DNA from: Pseudomonas purpurea
Lineage (GTDB): Bacteria > Pseudomonadota > Gammaproteobacteria > Pseudomonadales > Pseudomonadaceae
Assembly: GCF_039908635.1 (NCBI RefSeq)
Contig: NZ_CP150918.1
Span: 2,294,001 to 2,358,000, forward strand
DNA length: 64,000 nt
Reading direction: 5' to 3'
Part shown: positions 35,851 to 43,858 of the stretch, piece after piece
Layout of the letters: every line of letters begins with the position of its first letter
Position numbering within the stretch: the stretch's first letter is position 1
Program-made: the position numbers and the translations under genes
The notes under the pieces: model-generated
Told to the model about the DNA's origin: nothing
The model's database searches: none
Seen by the model: the letters and a program-made list of their open reading frames with translations, nothing else

Positions 35851-36402
35851 ATGAGCGATAGGTGCGAGCCCCGCGAGCCGGGGGAGCCGTTCAAGCGCTT
35901 GTTTTTTGCCTTGCCGTGCAGCGATGCGCAACGACGTGCCATCGCCCGGTGGCGCAGCGCGCTTGAGTTGAGTGACGGGCGGGCAGTGCCAGCGGTCAAT
36001 TTTCATTTGACGCTGATGTTTCTGGGGACGGTGGCGGTGGCGCAGATTCCGGGTATCTGCGCGGCCGTCGCGGGTGTTCGAGTGCCGGGCGAGGCCTTGA
36101 ATGTACCTCTCGATCGTCTCGATGTATGGCGCCGCGCCGGCATCCTGTTACTGGCACCGGAGCAGACGCCGCAGGCATTAAGCCAATTGGTTTATGCCTT
36201 GCAGCAGGCATTGCTGCCTTATGGGATTGTGGAGACGCCCCGGGAGTTTCGGCCGCATTTGACCTTGATGCGCAACTACCGGGCGCCGGTTCCTGAAGCG
36301 GCAATCCCGCCGGATTTTCATCTGGTAGCCAACCACTTCAGTCTGTTCGAATCGCATAAAGGCCGTTATCGGGCGTTGGCCCAGTGGCCGCTGATCACCT
36401 AG
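35851..36402 (+). CDS. thpR: RNA 2',3'-cyclic phosphodiesterase (2'-5' RNA ligase family)
   Basis: 183-aa 2H phosphoesterase. The two H-x-T/S-L motifs are HLTLMFLG (about residue 50) and HLTLMRNY (about 135). It opens RNA 2',3'-cyclic phosphates to 2'-phosphates and can ligate tRNA halves in vitro. It overlaps the converging methyltransferase by 4 bp. It is interesting next to the RNA-repair locus 4 kb away, which also deals with 2',3'-cyclic ends, though linkage may be chance. Confidence 0.92.
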   Translation: MSDRCEPREPGEPFKRLFFALPCSDAQRRAIARWRSALELSDGRAVPAVNFHLTLMFLGTVAVAQIPGICAAVAGVRVPGEALNVPLDRLDVWRRAGILLLAPEQTPQALSQLVYALQQALLPYGIVETPREFRPHLTLMRNYRAPVPEAAIPPDFHLVANHFSLFESHKGRYRALAQWPLIT

Positions 36403-37364
36403 TGGTCAGCGTCATTTTCCCGCTGCGCATCAAGTGTGAACACCAAGGCCTTCAGGCCGCTTTCGAGGTCGGTGTCGGGGAACTCGGGCGGGTTTTCCAG
36501 GCGCTGTACGAAACGCAGGCCGGGCGCTTCGCGCGTCACGCCATCGATGAGGAAGTCCGGGCCGAAGGCCGGGTCGTTCATGCAGGCCAGCACGGTGCCA
36601 TGGCTGCTGAGCAGCTCCGGCAGGCGGCGCAATACGCGCTGGTAGTCCTTGGTCAGTAGAAAACTGCCTTTCTGAAACGAGGGCGGGTCGATGATCACCA
36701 GATCATAAGGGCCGCTGTTGATCACCTTGCCCCAGGACTTGAACAGGTCATGGCCCAGGAAGGTCACCCTGGAAAGGTCGTGCCCATTGAGTCGGTGATT
36801 GTCGCGACCACGGCTCAGCGCCGCACGGGACATGTCCAGGTTGACCACGTGCTCGGCGCCCCCTTCGATGGCCGCCACCGAGAACCCGCAGGTGTAGGCG
36901 AACAGGTTCAGCACGCGTTTGCCCTGGGCATTGGCCCGCACCCAGTCGCGGCCATAGCGCATGTCGAGAAACAGGCCGTTGTTCTGCTTCTTGCCCAGGT
37001 CCACCCGATAACGCAGGCCTCCTTCGGTCAGCGTCCATTCGTCGATCGCTTCCCCCAGCAGCCATTCGGTGGTGCTTTGCGGCAGGTAGCGCAGTTGCAG
37101 CAACAGCGTATGGGCGCCGGATGTTGCCCAGGTGGGCGACTCGGTCAGCTCCATCAGCATCTGCTTCAACGCTTCCAGTTGCGCGTGTTCAGGCTCCTTG
37201 AACAACGCAACCAGCACCACGCCTTGCATCCAGTCGACCGTCAGTTGTTCCAGCCCCGGCCAGCGTCGGCCACGGCCATGAAACAGGCGCCGGGTTTCTT
37301 CCGGCGCGCTGGCCAGGGCTGTCAGCAAAAGGTCGTGCAGGGTGTGGAGAGCGTCAGGGTTCAT
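36399..37364 (-). CDS. Class I SAM-dependent (RlmI/RlmK-type) methyltransferase
   Basis: 321-aa enzyme with a family-specific N-terminal part and a Rossmann methyltransferase domain. FLDMRYGRDWV and VLNLFAYTCGFSVAAIEGGA are motif I; LVIIDPPSFQKGSF is motif IV of the rRNA cytosine/guanine methyltransferase superfamily. It lacks an N-terminal PUA domain, so it resembles the RlmK-like half only. Target, probably rRNA, not known. Confidence 0.88.
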   Translation of the reverse strand: MNPDALHTLHDLLLTALASAPEETRRLFHGRGRRWPGLEQLTVDWMQGVVLVALFKEPEHAQLEALKQMLMELTESPTWATSGAHTLLLQLRYLPQSTTEWLLGEAIDEWTLTEGGLRYRVDLGKKQNNGLFLDMRYGRDWVRANAQGKRVLNLFAYTCGFSVAAIEGGAEHVVNLDMSRAALSRGRDNHRLNGHDLSRVTFLGHDLFKSWGKVINSGPYDLVIIDPPSFQKGSFLLTKDYQRVLRRLPELLSSHGTVLACMNDPAFGPDFLIDGVTREAPGLRFVQRLENPPEFPDTDLESGLKALVFTLDAQRENDADH

Positions 37365-37723
37365 CGGGCAGGGCCAGCAGTGTCGAGGGGCGGCATTTTA
37401 ACCACAATTGCGGTGCTGGCGCGTCGGGAAGGCCGATTGCTGAAACAGGCAGTGAGTCGGTGTCGGCACTTGAGCCACTTCTGTACCATTGGCAGCGTCA
37501 ATTCATTCGAAGGAGCGAACGCTGTGAAATGTTTGACGACTCGCCCTCGGCATTATTGAAATAACTTCACACCCTACGATTTTTCGCACTGTTATAGTCT
37601 GCGCCAGCTTCGGGAAATGGATGATCAGAGGCGGTCCTGTTTCGCCTCGCGCCTGCATGGTTGATTTTTCGTCACCTGGAAGCCTTTCCCATACGCCTGC
37701 GCCTGCCGAGACCGTTTCCATTC

Positions 37724-39080
37724 ATGCAAAATCCTGCCCAACGCTCCCTCTGGAAGGTCTATCTGGCCTTCCTGGCTCCCATGGTGCTCTCCAACTTCCT
37801 GCAGTCCATGTCGGGCACGCTCAATAGCATCTACATCGGCCAACTGCTCGGCACGCATGCGCTGGCGGCGGTGTCGGGGATGTTCCCCATCGTGTTTTTC
37901 TTCATCGCACTGGTGATCGGGCTGGGCGCGGGCGCGGGGGTGTTGATCGGGCAAGCGTGGGGCGCGCGCGAGCCGGGGATGGTCAAGGCGATTGCCGGGG
38001 CGACCTTGTTGCTGGGGGTGATCATTGGCGTCGTGGCGGCGGTGCTCGGCAGCGTGTTTGCGCGCCAGGCGCTGGTGGGGTTAGGGACGCCGGCGGATGT
38101 GCTCGAGGATGCAGTGGCCTATGCGCGGGTGATGATGTGGATCATGCCGCTGCTGTTGGTGTTTGTACTGTTCACGCAGTTGTTGCGGGGCGTGAGCGAT
38201 ACGGTGTCGCCATTGTTGGCATTGCTGGTGTCGGCGAGTGCAGGTCTGTTACTGACGCCGGCGTTGATTCGTGGCTGGCTGGGCTTGCCGGTCATGGGCA
38301 TTCAAAGTGCGGCAATTGCGGGCGTGGTGGGGAATGCCATGGCCATGGCTTTTCTGGCATGGCGCCTGTTGCGCAGGCAGCACGTGTTGGCGCCAGATCG
38401 GGCATTGTTCGCGGCGATGCGGCTGGACATGAGCATCCTCGGCAAAGTGCTGCGCATCGGTTTGCCCACGGGCTTGCAGATGGTGGTGATTTCACTCTCC
38501 GAGTTGGTGATTCTGTCGCTGGTCAACCAGCACGGCTCCCAGGGCCACGGCGGCTTACGGCGCGGTGACGCAGATCGTCAACTACGTGCAGTTCCCGGCG
38601 CTGTCGATCGCCATTACGGCGTCGATCCTCGGGGCGCAAGCCATTGGTGCCGGACGCCTGGAGCGCATCGGGCCGATCCTGCGCACCGGGTTGCTGATCA
38701 ATGTCGGGCTGACCGGTGGCCTGGTGGTGCTGGGCTACCTGCTGTCCCATTGGCTTTTGGGGCTGTTCATCACTGATCAGGCGGCCCGCATACAGGCCGA
38801 ATACCTGTTGCAGATCATGCTGTGGAGCATGCTGGTGTTCGGGTTTCAGGCGGTGGTGGGTGGCATCATGCGCGCCAGCGGGACGGTGCTGATGCCGGTG
38901 GCGATTTCGATTTTCTGCATCCTCGGGATCGAACTGCCCGTGGCGTATCTGCTCAGTGCGCGCTTTGGCCTTGAAGGGGTGTGGATGGCGTTCCCGGTGG
39001 CTTACCTGAGCATGCTGGCGTTGCAGACCGCCTACTACAAACTGGTCTGGCAGCATCAGAAGATTCAGCGGTTGGTGTGA
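37724..39080 (+). CDS. MATE-family multidrug efflux transporter with apparent +1 frameshift
   Basis: Na+ or H+ driven exporter with 12 helices. N-terminal half FLAPMVLSNFLQSMSGTLNSIYIGQLLG and C-terminal half ITASILGAQAIGAGRLE are in different frames. The break is at 38542-38544, where CAGGCC reads CAGGGCC; deleting one G gives a continuous 451-aa MATE protein. Start ATG 37724 (MQNPAQRSLWK) set by family length. Not essential, so a true mutation is possible, but the same error occurs in seven other genes. Confidence 0.9.
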
Positions 39081-39090
39081 GTGGTCGCTG

Positions 39091-39732
39091 TCAGCACGAA
39101 GGGTCGTCTGCTGGTGTTCCAAAGGTTTCATCCATCTCGGGGCGGTCATGGTCCAGCAGGTACTGCGGGTACTTCTGATACAGCCCCAAGAGCACTTCCC
39201 GGTTCGGGCCGACCACGTCCATGCCACGGTCGTCGTAGGGGAGCGCCATTACCTGTTGTTCCAGATTGAACAGGTAAATGGCGCAACTCAGATGTGGCTG
39301 GATGTATCCGAAATCATGTGCCATGGCGCACCAGAGCAAGTTCTGAAGTTGCGACAAGGGGGCGTGGAAAGCCACGCTCGACCAGCACTGAGGAACGTTT
39401 TCGTCAAACCACTCCTCTCGAGGTGCCGGCTCGACCCAATAGCATCGGTCCTTGGGGATCTTGATGCCCGCCGCTTTCAGTTCCGAGTAAAGGGGGCGGT
39501 AGGCAGAGGGAAGGGCATCCGAGTATCCGCGAAGGCAAACCACCAGCGACCCCTCTTCGGGGAATAGGTCATCGCATATCAGTCGGGCCTTTTGCAGGGC
39601 CAGGAGGAACATTTCAATGGCCGTGCCCGACTCGGACAGCTCAAATCGCAAGCCTGCGGGGTAGGAGTAAAAAAGCGGTCTTGCAAATGCCTTTCCTTGA
39701 AAGATTTCTTCAATCTGATTCCTGAAACTCAC
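39091..39732 (-). CDS. DUF3885 domain protein
   Basis: 213-aa soluble protein with the DUF3885 pattern: RNQIEEIFQGKAFARPLFY, YPAGLRFELSE, and DDRGMDVVG...LYQKYPQYLLDHDRPEMD. GTG start at 39732 has AGAGG at good spacing and matches where family members begin; GTG 39750 is the alternative. Function unknown; the family often occurs near toxin-immunity genes. Confidence 0.82.
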   Translation of the reverse strand: MSFRNQIEEIFQGKAFARPLFYSYPAGLRFELSESGTAIEMFLLALQKARLICDDLFPEEGSLVVCLRGYSDALPSAYRPLYSELKAAGIKIPKDRCYWVEPAPREEWFDENVPQCWSSVAFHAPLSQLQNLLWCAMAHDFGYIQPHLSCAIYLFNLEQQVMALPYDDRGMDVVGPNREVLLGLYQKYPQYLLDHDRPEMDETFGTPADDPSC

Positions 39733-39793
39733 TTCGACCTCTAAACACACTTCTGAATCGTTGGTGGGGGCTGCACCGGTTGATCACGGCATC

Positions 39794-41401
39794 CTATTGT
39801 TTTGTATCGGCCACTTGCTTCCAGTCAATAGCGAAGCGTGCCAGGTATTTGCGCAAACGATCGGCGTCATTGGGTTGGGCCTTTGCCTGGCGGGATACGC
39901 CAAACAATCGTCGCCCGGCATCGGACAGGCTGTCGGACTCGCGGCAGACGTCGATCACCGCCTTGAGTTGCAGGTGATCGAACAGGTCTATCTCGGCGTT
40001 GTCGCCCAGCAGTGAATCCAGGTCATCTTCCGGTTGTGTCAGGCCCCAGGCGTAGCGCAGTCGGTCGATTTCTTCCAGGGTCTGCGCTTCATCGATGCGG
40101 CCACTGTCTGCCAGGGTGGCCATGCGCGTGATCGAGGCCGACAGCTCGCGGAAGTTACCCAGCCAGACTGCCTCGCTGGAGCTGGCGAAGGCCAGGTAAC
40201 GGCGCCGCGCTTCCAGGTTGAAACGCACCAGTTGGCCTTGCTCGCGGGCATGGCGTTCCAGTTCGAAGTCGATGTTCGGCTCGATGTCCTCGCGGCGTCC
40301 GGCGAGGCCCGGCAGGTCGAAAGTCCAGAGGTTGATACGCGCGTACAGGTCTTCGCGAAACAGCCCTTCGGCTACGCGGCTGCGTAGGTCGCGGTGAGTG
40401 CCGGCGATGATCAGGAAGTCGCTCTCCACCTCGGTGTCCGAGCCCAGAGGAAAGAAGCGCTTCTCTTCAATGGCCTTGAGCAGCATCGCCTGTTCATCCG
40501 CGCCCAGTTCGCCGATTTCATCAAGAAACAGCATGCCGCCATCGGCTGCGCGCAGCAGGCCGTCGCGGGCATTTTGTGCGCCGGTGAAGGCGCCTTTGAT
40601 GTGCCCGAACAGCGTGGACATGGCGCCGTCGCCGCGCAAGGTGGCGCAGTTGACTTCGACGAAGCGGCCCTGGATCTGATGGCGGCTGCGCTTGAGTTCA
40701 TAGATGCGTCGGGCCAGAAACGACTTGCCGGCACCGGTCGGCCCGATCAACAGCATGGGCGCCCGAGAGCGCACGGCCACCCGCTCGATCTGCTCGATGG
40801 AGCGATTGAACGCAGCGTTGAGTGTGACGATCCCGGCTTTCAGAAAGGCCAGGCCCTCCAGGCGTTTGTGGGCGAAGCGTGAGGCGATGCGGTCGTAGCG
40901 CGACAGGTCGAGATCGATCAGTGCGTGAGTGCCGGTGGCGCGCTCTTCTTCGTTGTTGCGTCGCGCCGGGGACGTCTGAATCAGCCTTGCGGGCAGGTAG
41001 CGTGCTTCGGTGAGCAGGAACCAGCAGATCTGCGCCACGTGGGTCCCGGTGGTGATGTGAACCAGGTAGTCCTCGTGTTCGGTGTCGAAACGGTAGTCGG
41101 TGGTGAAGTCATGCAGCGCGCCGTACACCTCTTCGAAGTCCCAGGGGTTGCGCAGGGGCATGGGGTGCAGGCGCACTTCGGTTTCCGGCGAGACCTGGCG
41201 GATGTCTTCGCGAATCCGCTCGGCCAGGCTGATGTCCCGTGCGTCGACACCGTGAATCAGCTCCAGGCGGTTGATCAGCACGTCCGGCTGTTGGCACAGG
41301 CCCACGCTCGGACGCCAATGGCTCCAGCGATTGGCGCCTTTGCCGACGCGATCGAGGGTGGAGCCGATAAAACCGATGGCGACGGTGCGCTTGGCCTGCA
41401 T
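39794..41401 (-). CDS. rtcR: RtcR, sigma-54 activator of the RNA-repair operon
   Basis: 535-aa bacterial enhancer-binding protein. N-terminal ~180 residues are the RtcR/CARF-like domain (VAIGFIGSTLDRVGKG...TTGTHVAQICWFLL), thought to sense RNA ends or cyclic nucleotides. The central AAA+ domain has Walker A GPTGAGKS, the sigma-54 contact loop GAFTGA and Walker B FLDEIGELG; the C-terminal part has a Fis-type helix-turn-helix region. It is divergent from rsr with 203 AT-rich bp and a -24/-12 promoter between. Known to activate rtcBA on RNA damage. Confidence 0.96.
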   Translation of the reverse strand: MQAKRTVAIGFIGSTLDRVGKGANRWSHWRPSVGLCQQPDVLINRLELIHGVDARDISLAERIREDIRQVSPETEVRLHPMPLRNPWDFEEVYGALHDFTTDYRFDTEHEDYLVHITTGTHVAQICWFLLTEARYLPARLIQTSPARRNNEEERATGTHALIDLDLSRYDRIASRFAHKRLEGLAFLKAGIVTLNAAFNRSIEQIERVAVRSRAPMLLIGPTGAGKSFLARRIYELKRSRHQIQGRFVEVNCATLRGDGAMSTLFGHIKGAFTGAQNARDGLLRAADGGMLFLDEIGELGADEQAMLLKAIEEKRFFPLGSDTEVESDFLIIAGTHRDLRSRVAEGLFREDLYARINLWTFDLPGLAGRREDIEPNIDFELERHAREQGQLVRFNLEARRRYLAFASSSEAVWLGNFRELSASITRMATLADSGRIDEAQTLEEIDRLRYAWGLTQPEDDLDSLLGDNAEIDLFDHLQLKAVIDVCRESDSLSDAGRRLFGVSRQAKAQPNDADRLRKYLARFAIDWKQVADTKQ

Positions 41402-41546
41402 ATTTATACCTAAAGATAAAAAACGATATCAAAGGATAGATAAATATCGAGCACTCTGTCTTGCCCTAACTCTCAGGAAATCTAAATTTAAAAAATATCT
41501 ATATAAATCAATAAGATAAAAATAATTCAGCTCGAAAAATAAAACC

Positions 41547-41562
41547 TGGCACGTCGGCTGCA
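41547..41562 (+). promoter_or_regulatory. Sigma-54 (-24/-12) promoter of rsr-rtcBA
   Basis: TGGCAC-GTCGGC-TGCA matches the sigma-54 consensus TGGCAC-N5-TTGC except one base in the -12 box. Upstream 41402-41530 is AT-rich with dyad CGATATC/GATAAATATCG, suited to RtcR and IHF binding. Confidence 0.8.
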
Positions 41563-41604
41563 ATACCTATTGCAACGAACGAGACAACAGAGCGAGACGC
41601 CACG

Positions 41605-43156
41605 ATGGCCAACTTCAAGCTGTTCAACACCCGAGAGGCAACACTGCCAGCCTGCGACACGCTGAACGCGGCCCAGGTTCCGGCCTATGCCTACACCGCC
41701 AAACACAAGCTGGCCCAATTGGCCGTGACCGGTTGCCTGAACCAGACCTTTTACGCCTCGGCCGAGAGTCAGCTGGAAGAGGTGTTGAAGCGGGTGGCGG
41801 AACTCGACAGCGGTTATGTCGCCAAGGCCGCTCTGTATGCTCGGCAGAAAGGCCATATGAAGGACATGCCGGCTCTGATGCTCGCGGCCTTGACGGCCCA
41901 GCGTTCGATGCTGGTGCCTCAGGTGTTCGAGCAGGTGGTGGACAATGGCAAGATGTTGCGCAACTTCGTGCAGATCCTGCGCAGTGGTGTGACGGGGCGC
42001 AAGTCCCTCGGTTCGCAGCCCAAGCGCCTGGTGCAGAACTGGTTGAACAACGCCAGCGAGCGTCAGTTGTTGCAGGGCCTCGGTCGGTAACCAGCCTTCG
42101 CTGGCCGATGTGGTGAAGATGGTTCACCCCAAGCCGAATGAAGCCTGGCGTGAAGCGTTTTTCGCCTGGTTGATCGGTAAACCGGTGGATGTGCAGGCCT
42201 TGCCTGAACTGACACGCTCGTTGCTGGCGTTTCGCAGCGGCGCCAGTCAGGACGTGCCACAGGTGCCGTTCCAACTGTTGAGCAACGAAACGCTGAGCAA
42301 GGAGCAATGGGCGGCGCAGGCACACAACATGGGATGGCAGGCGCTGCGCATGAACCTCAACACCCTGGCACGCCACGGTGCGTTCCTGGTGCCAGGTTGT
42401 GCCGAGTTTGTCGCGGCGCGGCTGGCGGATGCAGAAGCAGTCGCCAAGGCGCGGGTTTATCCTTATCAGCTGTTGGCGGCGTACCAGATGACGGGCAACG
42501 ACGTGCCGCAGGTGGTGCGTGAGGCGTTGCAGGATGCGTTGGAGCTGTCATTGGCCAACGTGCCGATGCTGCAAGGTTCGGTGGTGGTGTGCCCGGATGT
42601 CTCGGGCTCGATGCACAGCCCGGTGACCGGTTACCGGCAGGGCGCAACCAGCGCGGTCCGTTGCATCGATGTGGCGGCGTTGGTGGCCGCAGCGGTTTTA
42701 CGCAAGCAGCCGGCAGCCAAGGTGATGCCGTTCGAAGTGCAAGTGGTGAACATCCAGCTCAACCCTCGCGACAGCGTGATGAGCAATGCACAGAAACTGG
42801 CGGCCATCGGTGGTGGCGGGACCAACTGTTCGGCACCGCTGGCGAAACTGGCGGATACCAAGGCCAAGGTCGATACGCTGATCCTGGTCTCGGATAACGA
42901 GTCCTGGATCGATGTGCGACGCCATGGGGCGAGCGAGACAATGCGGCAATGGGAGCGAATCAAGCAGATCAACCCGCAGGCGCGGCTGGTGTGCATCGAT
43001 ATGCAGCCCGGCGCAACCACCCAGGCGCCGGACCGTGAGGACATTCTGAATGTCGGCGGTTTCAGCGACGCGGTGTTCAATGTGATCCAGCAGTTCACCG
43101 AGGGTACTTATGGGGCGCAGCATTGGGTGAAAGCGATCGAGGCGATGGAGCTTTGA
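41605..43156 (+). CDS. rsr: Rsr, Ro60 (TROVE-domain) orthologue with apparent +1 frameshift
   Basis: RNA-binding ring protein that holds Y RNA and, in other bacteria, couples it to PNPase for structured-RNA decay. The TROVE HEAT-repeat part (residues 1-350) and the C-terminal VWA domain with MIDAS motif DVSGSM are complete once one G is removed at 42075-42077 (CAGGCC reads CAGGGCC), giving 516 aa. Without that, the frame stops at 42090. It is the first gene of the sigma-54-controlled operon; the RNAs at 43216-43807 follow directly. Confidence 0.93.
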
Positions 43157-43215
43157 TCGGGAACGAATGAGGTAATGCGTCCGCCGCTGACACGGCGGGC
43201 GCCGCAAGAGTTGAT

Positions 43216-43287
43216 GTTCACAGGTGCTGAATGCTGACGGGACTACATTGGAGACGTCTCATCAAACCCTTGTCAGGACATGTGAAC
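43216..43287 (+). ncRNA. Y-RNA-like element 0 (short form)
   Basis: 72 nt. Ends pair: 43216-43230 with 43273-43287, 13 of 15 positions. Inside it has the block GAATGCTGACGGGACTACA, shared in pattern with the next four elements (GAATGCC...ACTACA), and CCCTTGTCAG on the return strand. The interior holds only a small hairpin GAGAC/GTCTC and no tRNA-like arms. This suits a Y RNA reduced to its Ro-binding stem. Position after rsr supports the assignment. Confidence 0.65.
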
Positions 43288-43374
43288 GGCACGAATGCCA
43301 GTGGCTGTACATCTTATAGACCGGCTATTAGTCGGTGCGCGGTAACGCGCAACAGTCACTTCTTTTGTCGTGCC
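43288..43374 (+). ncRNA. Y-RNA-like element 1 (degenerate tRNA module)
   Basis: 87 nt closed by GGCACGA (43288-43294) with TCGTGCC (43368-43374), perfect. Shared block CGAATGCCAGTGGCTGTACA on the 5' side and CACTTCTTTTGTCG on the 3' side. The interior has a T-arm-like hairpin ACCG/CGGT (43320-43336) without the TTCGANT loop, and the acceptor-like hairpin GCGCG-GTAA-CGCGC (43337-43350). The D-arm sequence is lost, so tRNA mimicry is weaker. Confidence 0.7.
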
Positions 43375-43390
43375 ACCTTTTATGCGGTTT

Positions 43391-43528
43391 TGCGACGAAT
43401 GCCGGTGGAACTACATTCCAGGTTCGCGATGCAGGGTTCGATTCCCTGCCGGTCATCCCTGAAAAGAGTGACCGTAGTTCAAAGGTCAGAATACGAAAGC
43501 TACGTTTCACCACACCCTTGTCGTCGCA
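43391..43528 (+). ncRNA. Y-RNA-like element 2 with permuted tRNA module
   Basis: 138 nt closed by TGCGACGA (43391-43398) and TCGTCGCA (43521-43528), followed by TCTTTTT. Shared block CGAATGCCGGTGGAACTACA. Then a T arm CAGGG-TTCGATT-CCCTG (43432-43448), an acceptor-like hairpin CGGTCA/TGACCG (43450-43474) and a D-arm-like TAGTTCAAAGGTCAGAA. The order T arm, acceptor, D arm is a circular permutation of tRNA, as known for YrlA-type bacterial Y RNAs. Confidence 0.8.
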
Positions 43529-43553
43529 TCTTTTTGGCCCGCTTCGGTGGGCA

Positions 43554-43658
43554 GGCAGCGAATGCCACAGGTACTACATCGTGTCGCGGGTTCGACCCCC
43601 GCCCCGGTAACGGGTAGCTCAGCGGGTAGAGCAGGGTGCCTGTTCTTTTGTCGCTGCC
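43554..43658 (+). ncRNA. Y-RNA-like element 3 with permuted tRNA module
   Basis: 105 nt closed by GGCAGCGA (43554-43561) and TCGCTGCC (43651-43658). Shared block GCGAATGCCACAGGTACTACA. T arm GCGGG-TTCGACC-CCCGC (43586-43602); acceptor-like stem CCCG-GTAA-CGGG with a GNRA loop (43603-43614); D arm TAGCTCAGCGGGTAGAGCA (43615-43633), as in a true tRNA. A terminator follows at once. Confidence 0.85.
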
Positions 43659-43659
43659 A

Positions 43660-43682
43660 GCAGGCCTTGGCCTGCACTTTTT
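43660..43682 (+). terminator. Intrinsic terminator inside the Y RNA array
   Basis: GCAGGCC (43660-43666) and GGCCTGC (43669-43675), then ACTTTTTT. Lies right after element 3 and before element 4 and rtcB, so it can end Y RNA transcripts and lower rtcB expression. Confidence 0.8.
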
Positions 43683-43692
43683 ACGCTTTGCC

Positions 43693-43807
43693 CGGCGAAT
43701 GCCGGTGGAACTACAGGACAACGTGGACGCGGGTTCGAATCCCGTCAGCCGAAAGGCTGTAGCTCAGTGGTAGAGCGCGATGCATGTTTCACCCTTTGTT
43801 GTCGCCG
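43693..43807 (+). ncRNA. Y-RNA-like element 4 with permuted tRNA module
   Basis: 115 nt closed by CGGCGA (43693-43698) and TCGCCG (43802-43807). Shared block GCGAATGCCGGTGGAACTACA at its first part. T arm CGGG-TTCGAAT-CCCG (43730-43744); acceptor-like stem CAGCC-GAAA-GGCTG (43746-43759); D arm TAGCTCAGTGGTAGAGC (43760-43776). It ends 51 bp before rtcB, so it lies in the rtcB leader or is processed from it. Confidence 0.85.
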
Positions 43808-43858
43808 CAGGCTCAAGAACAACGCCGAACGATCGGCCATCAGAAAAGAACTGAAGTC

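Noticed and set aside
43297..43680. Spaced repeats as a CRISPR array
   Set aside because: The repeated block is only partly conserved, spacing is irregular (about 80-165 bp), and each unit folds into a closed RNA. No cas genes.
43584..43780. tRNA-like T and D arms read as ordinary tRNA genes
   Set aside because: The T arm precedes the D arm, the acceptor stem is closed by a tetraloop and there is no anticodon arm in place. They fit permuted Y RNA modules, not charged tRNAs.
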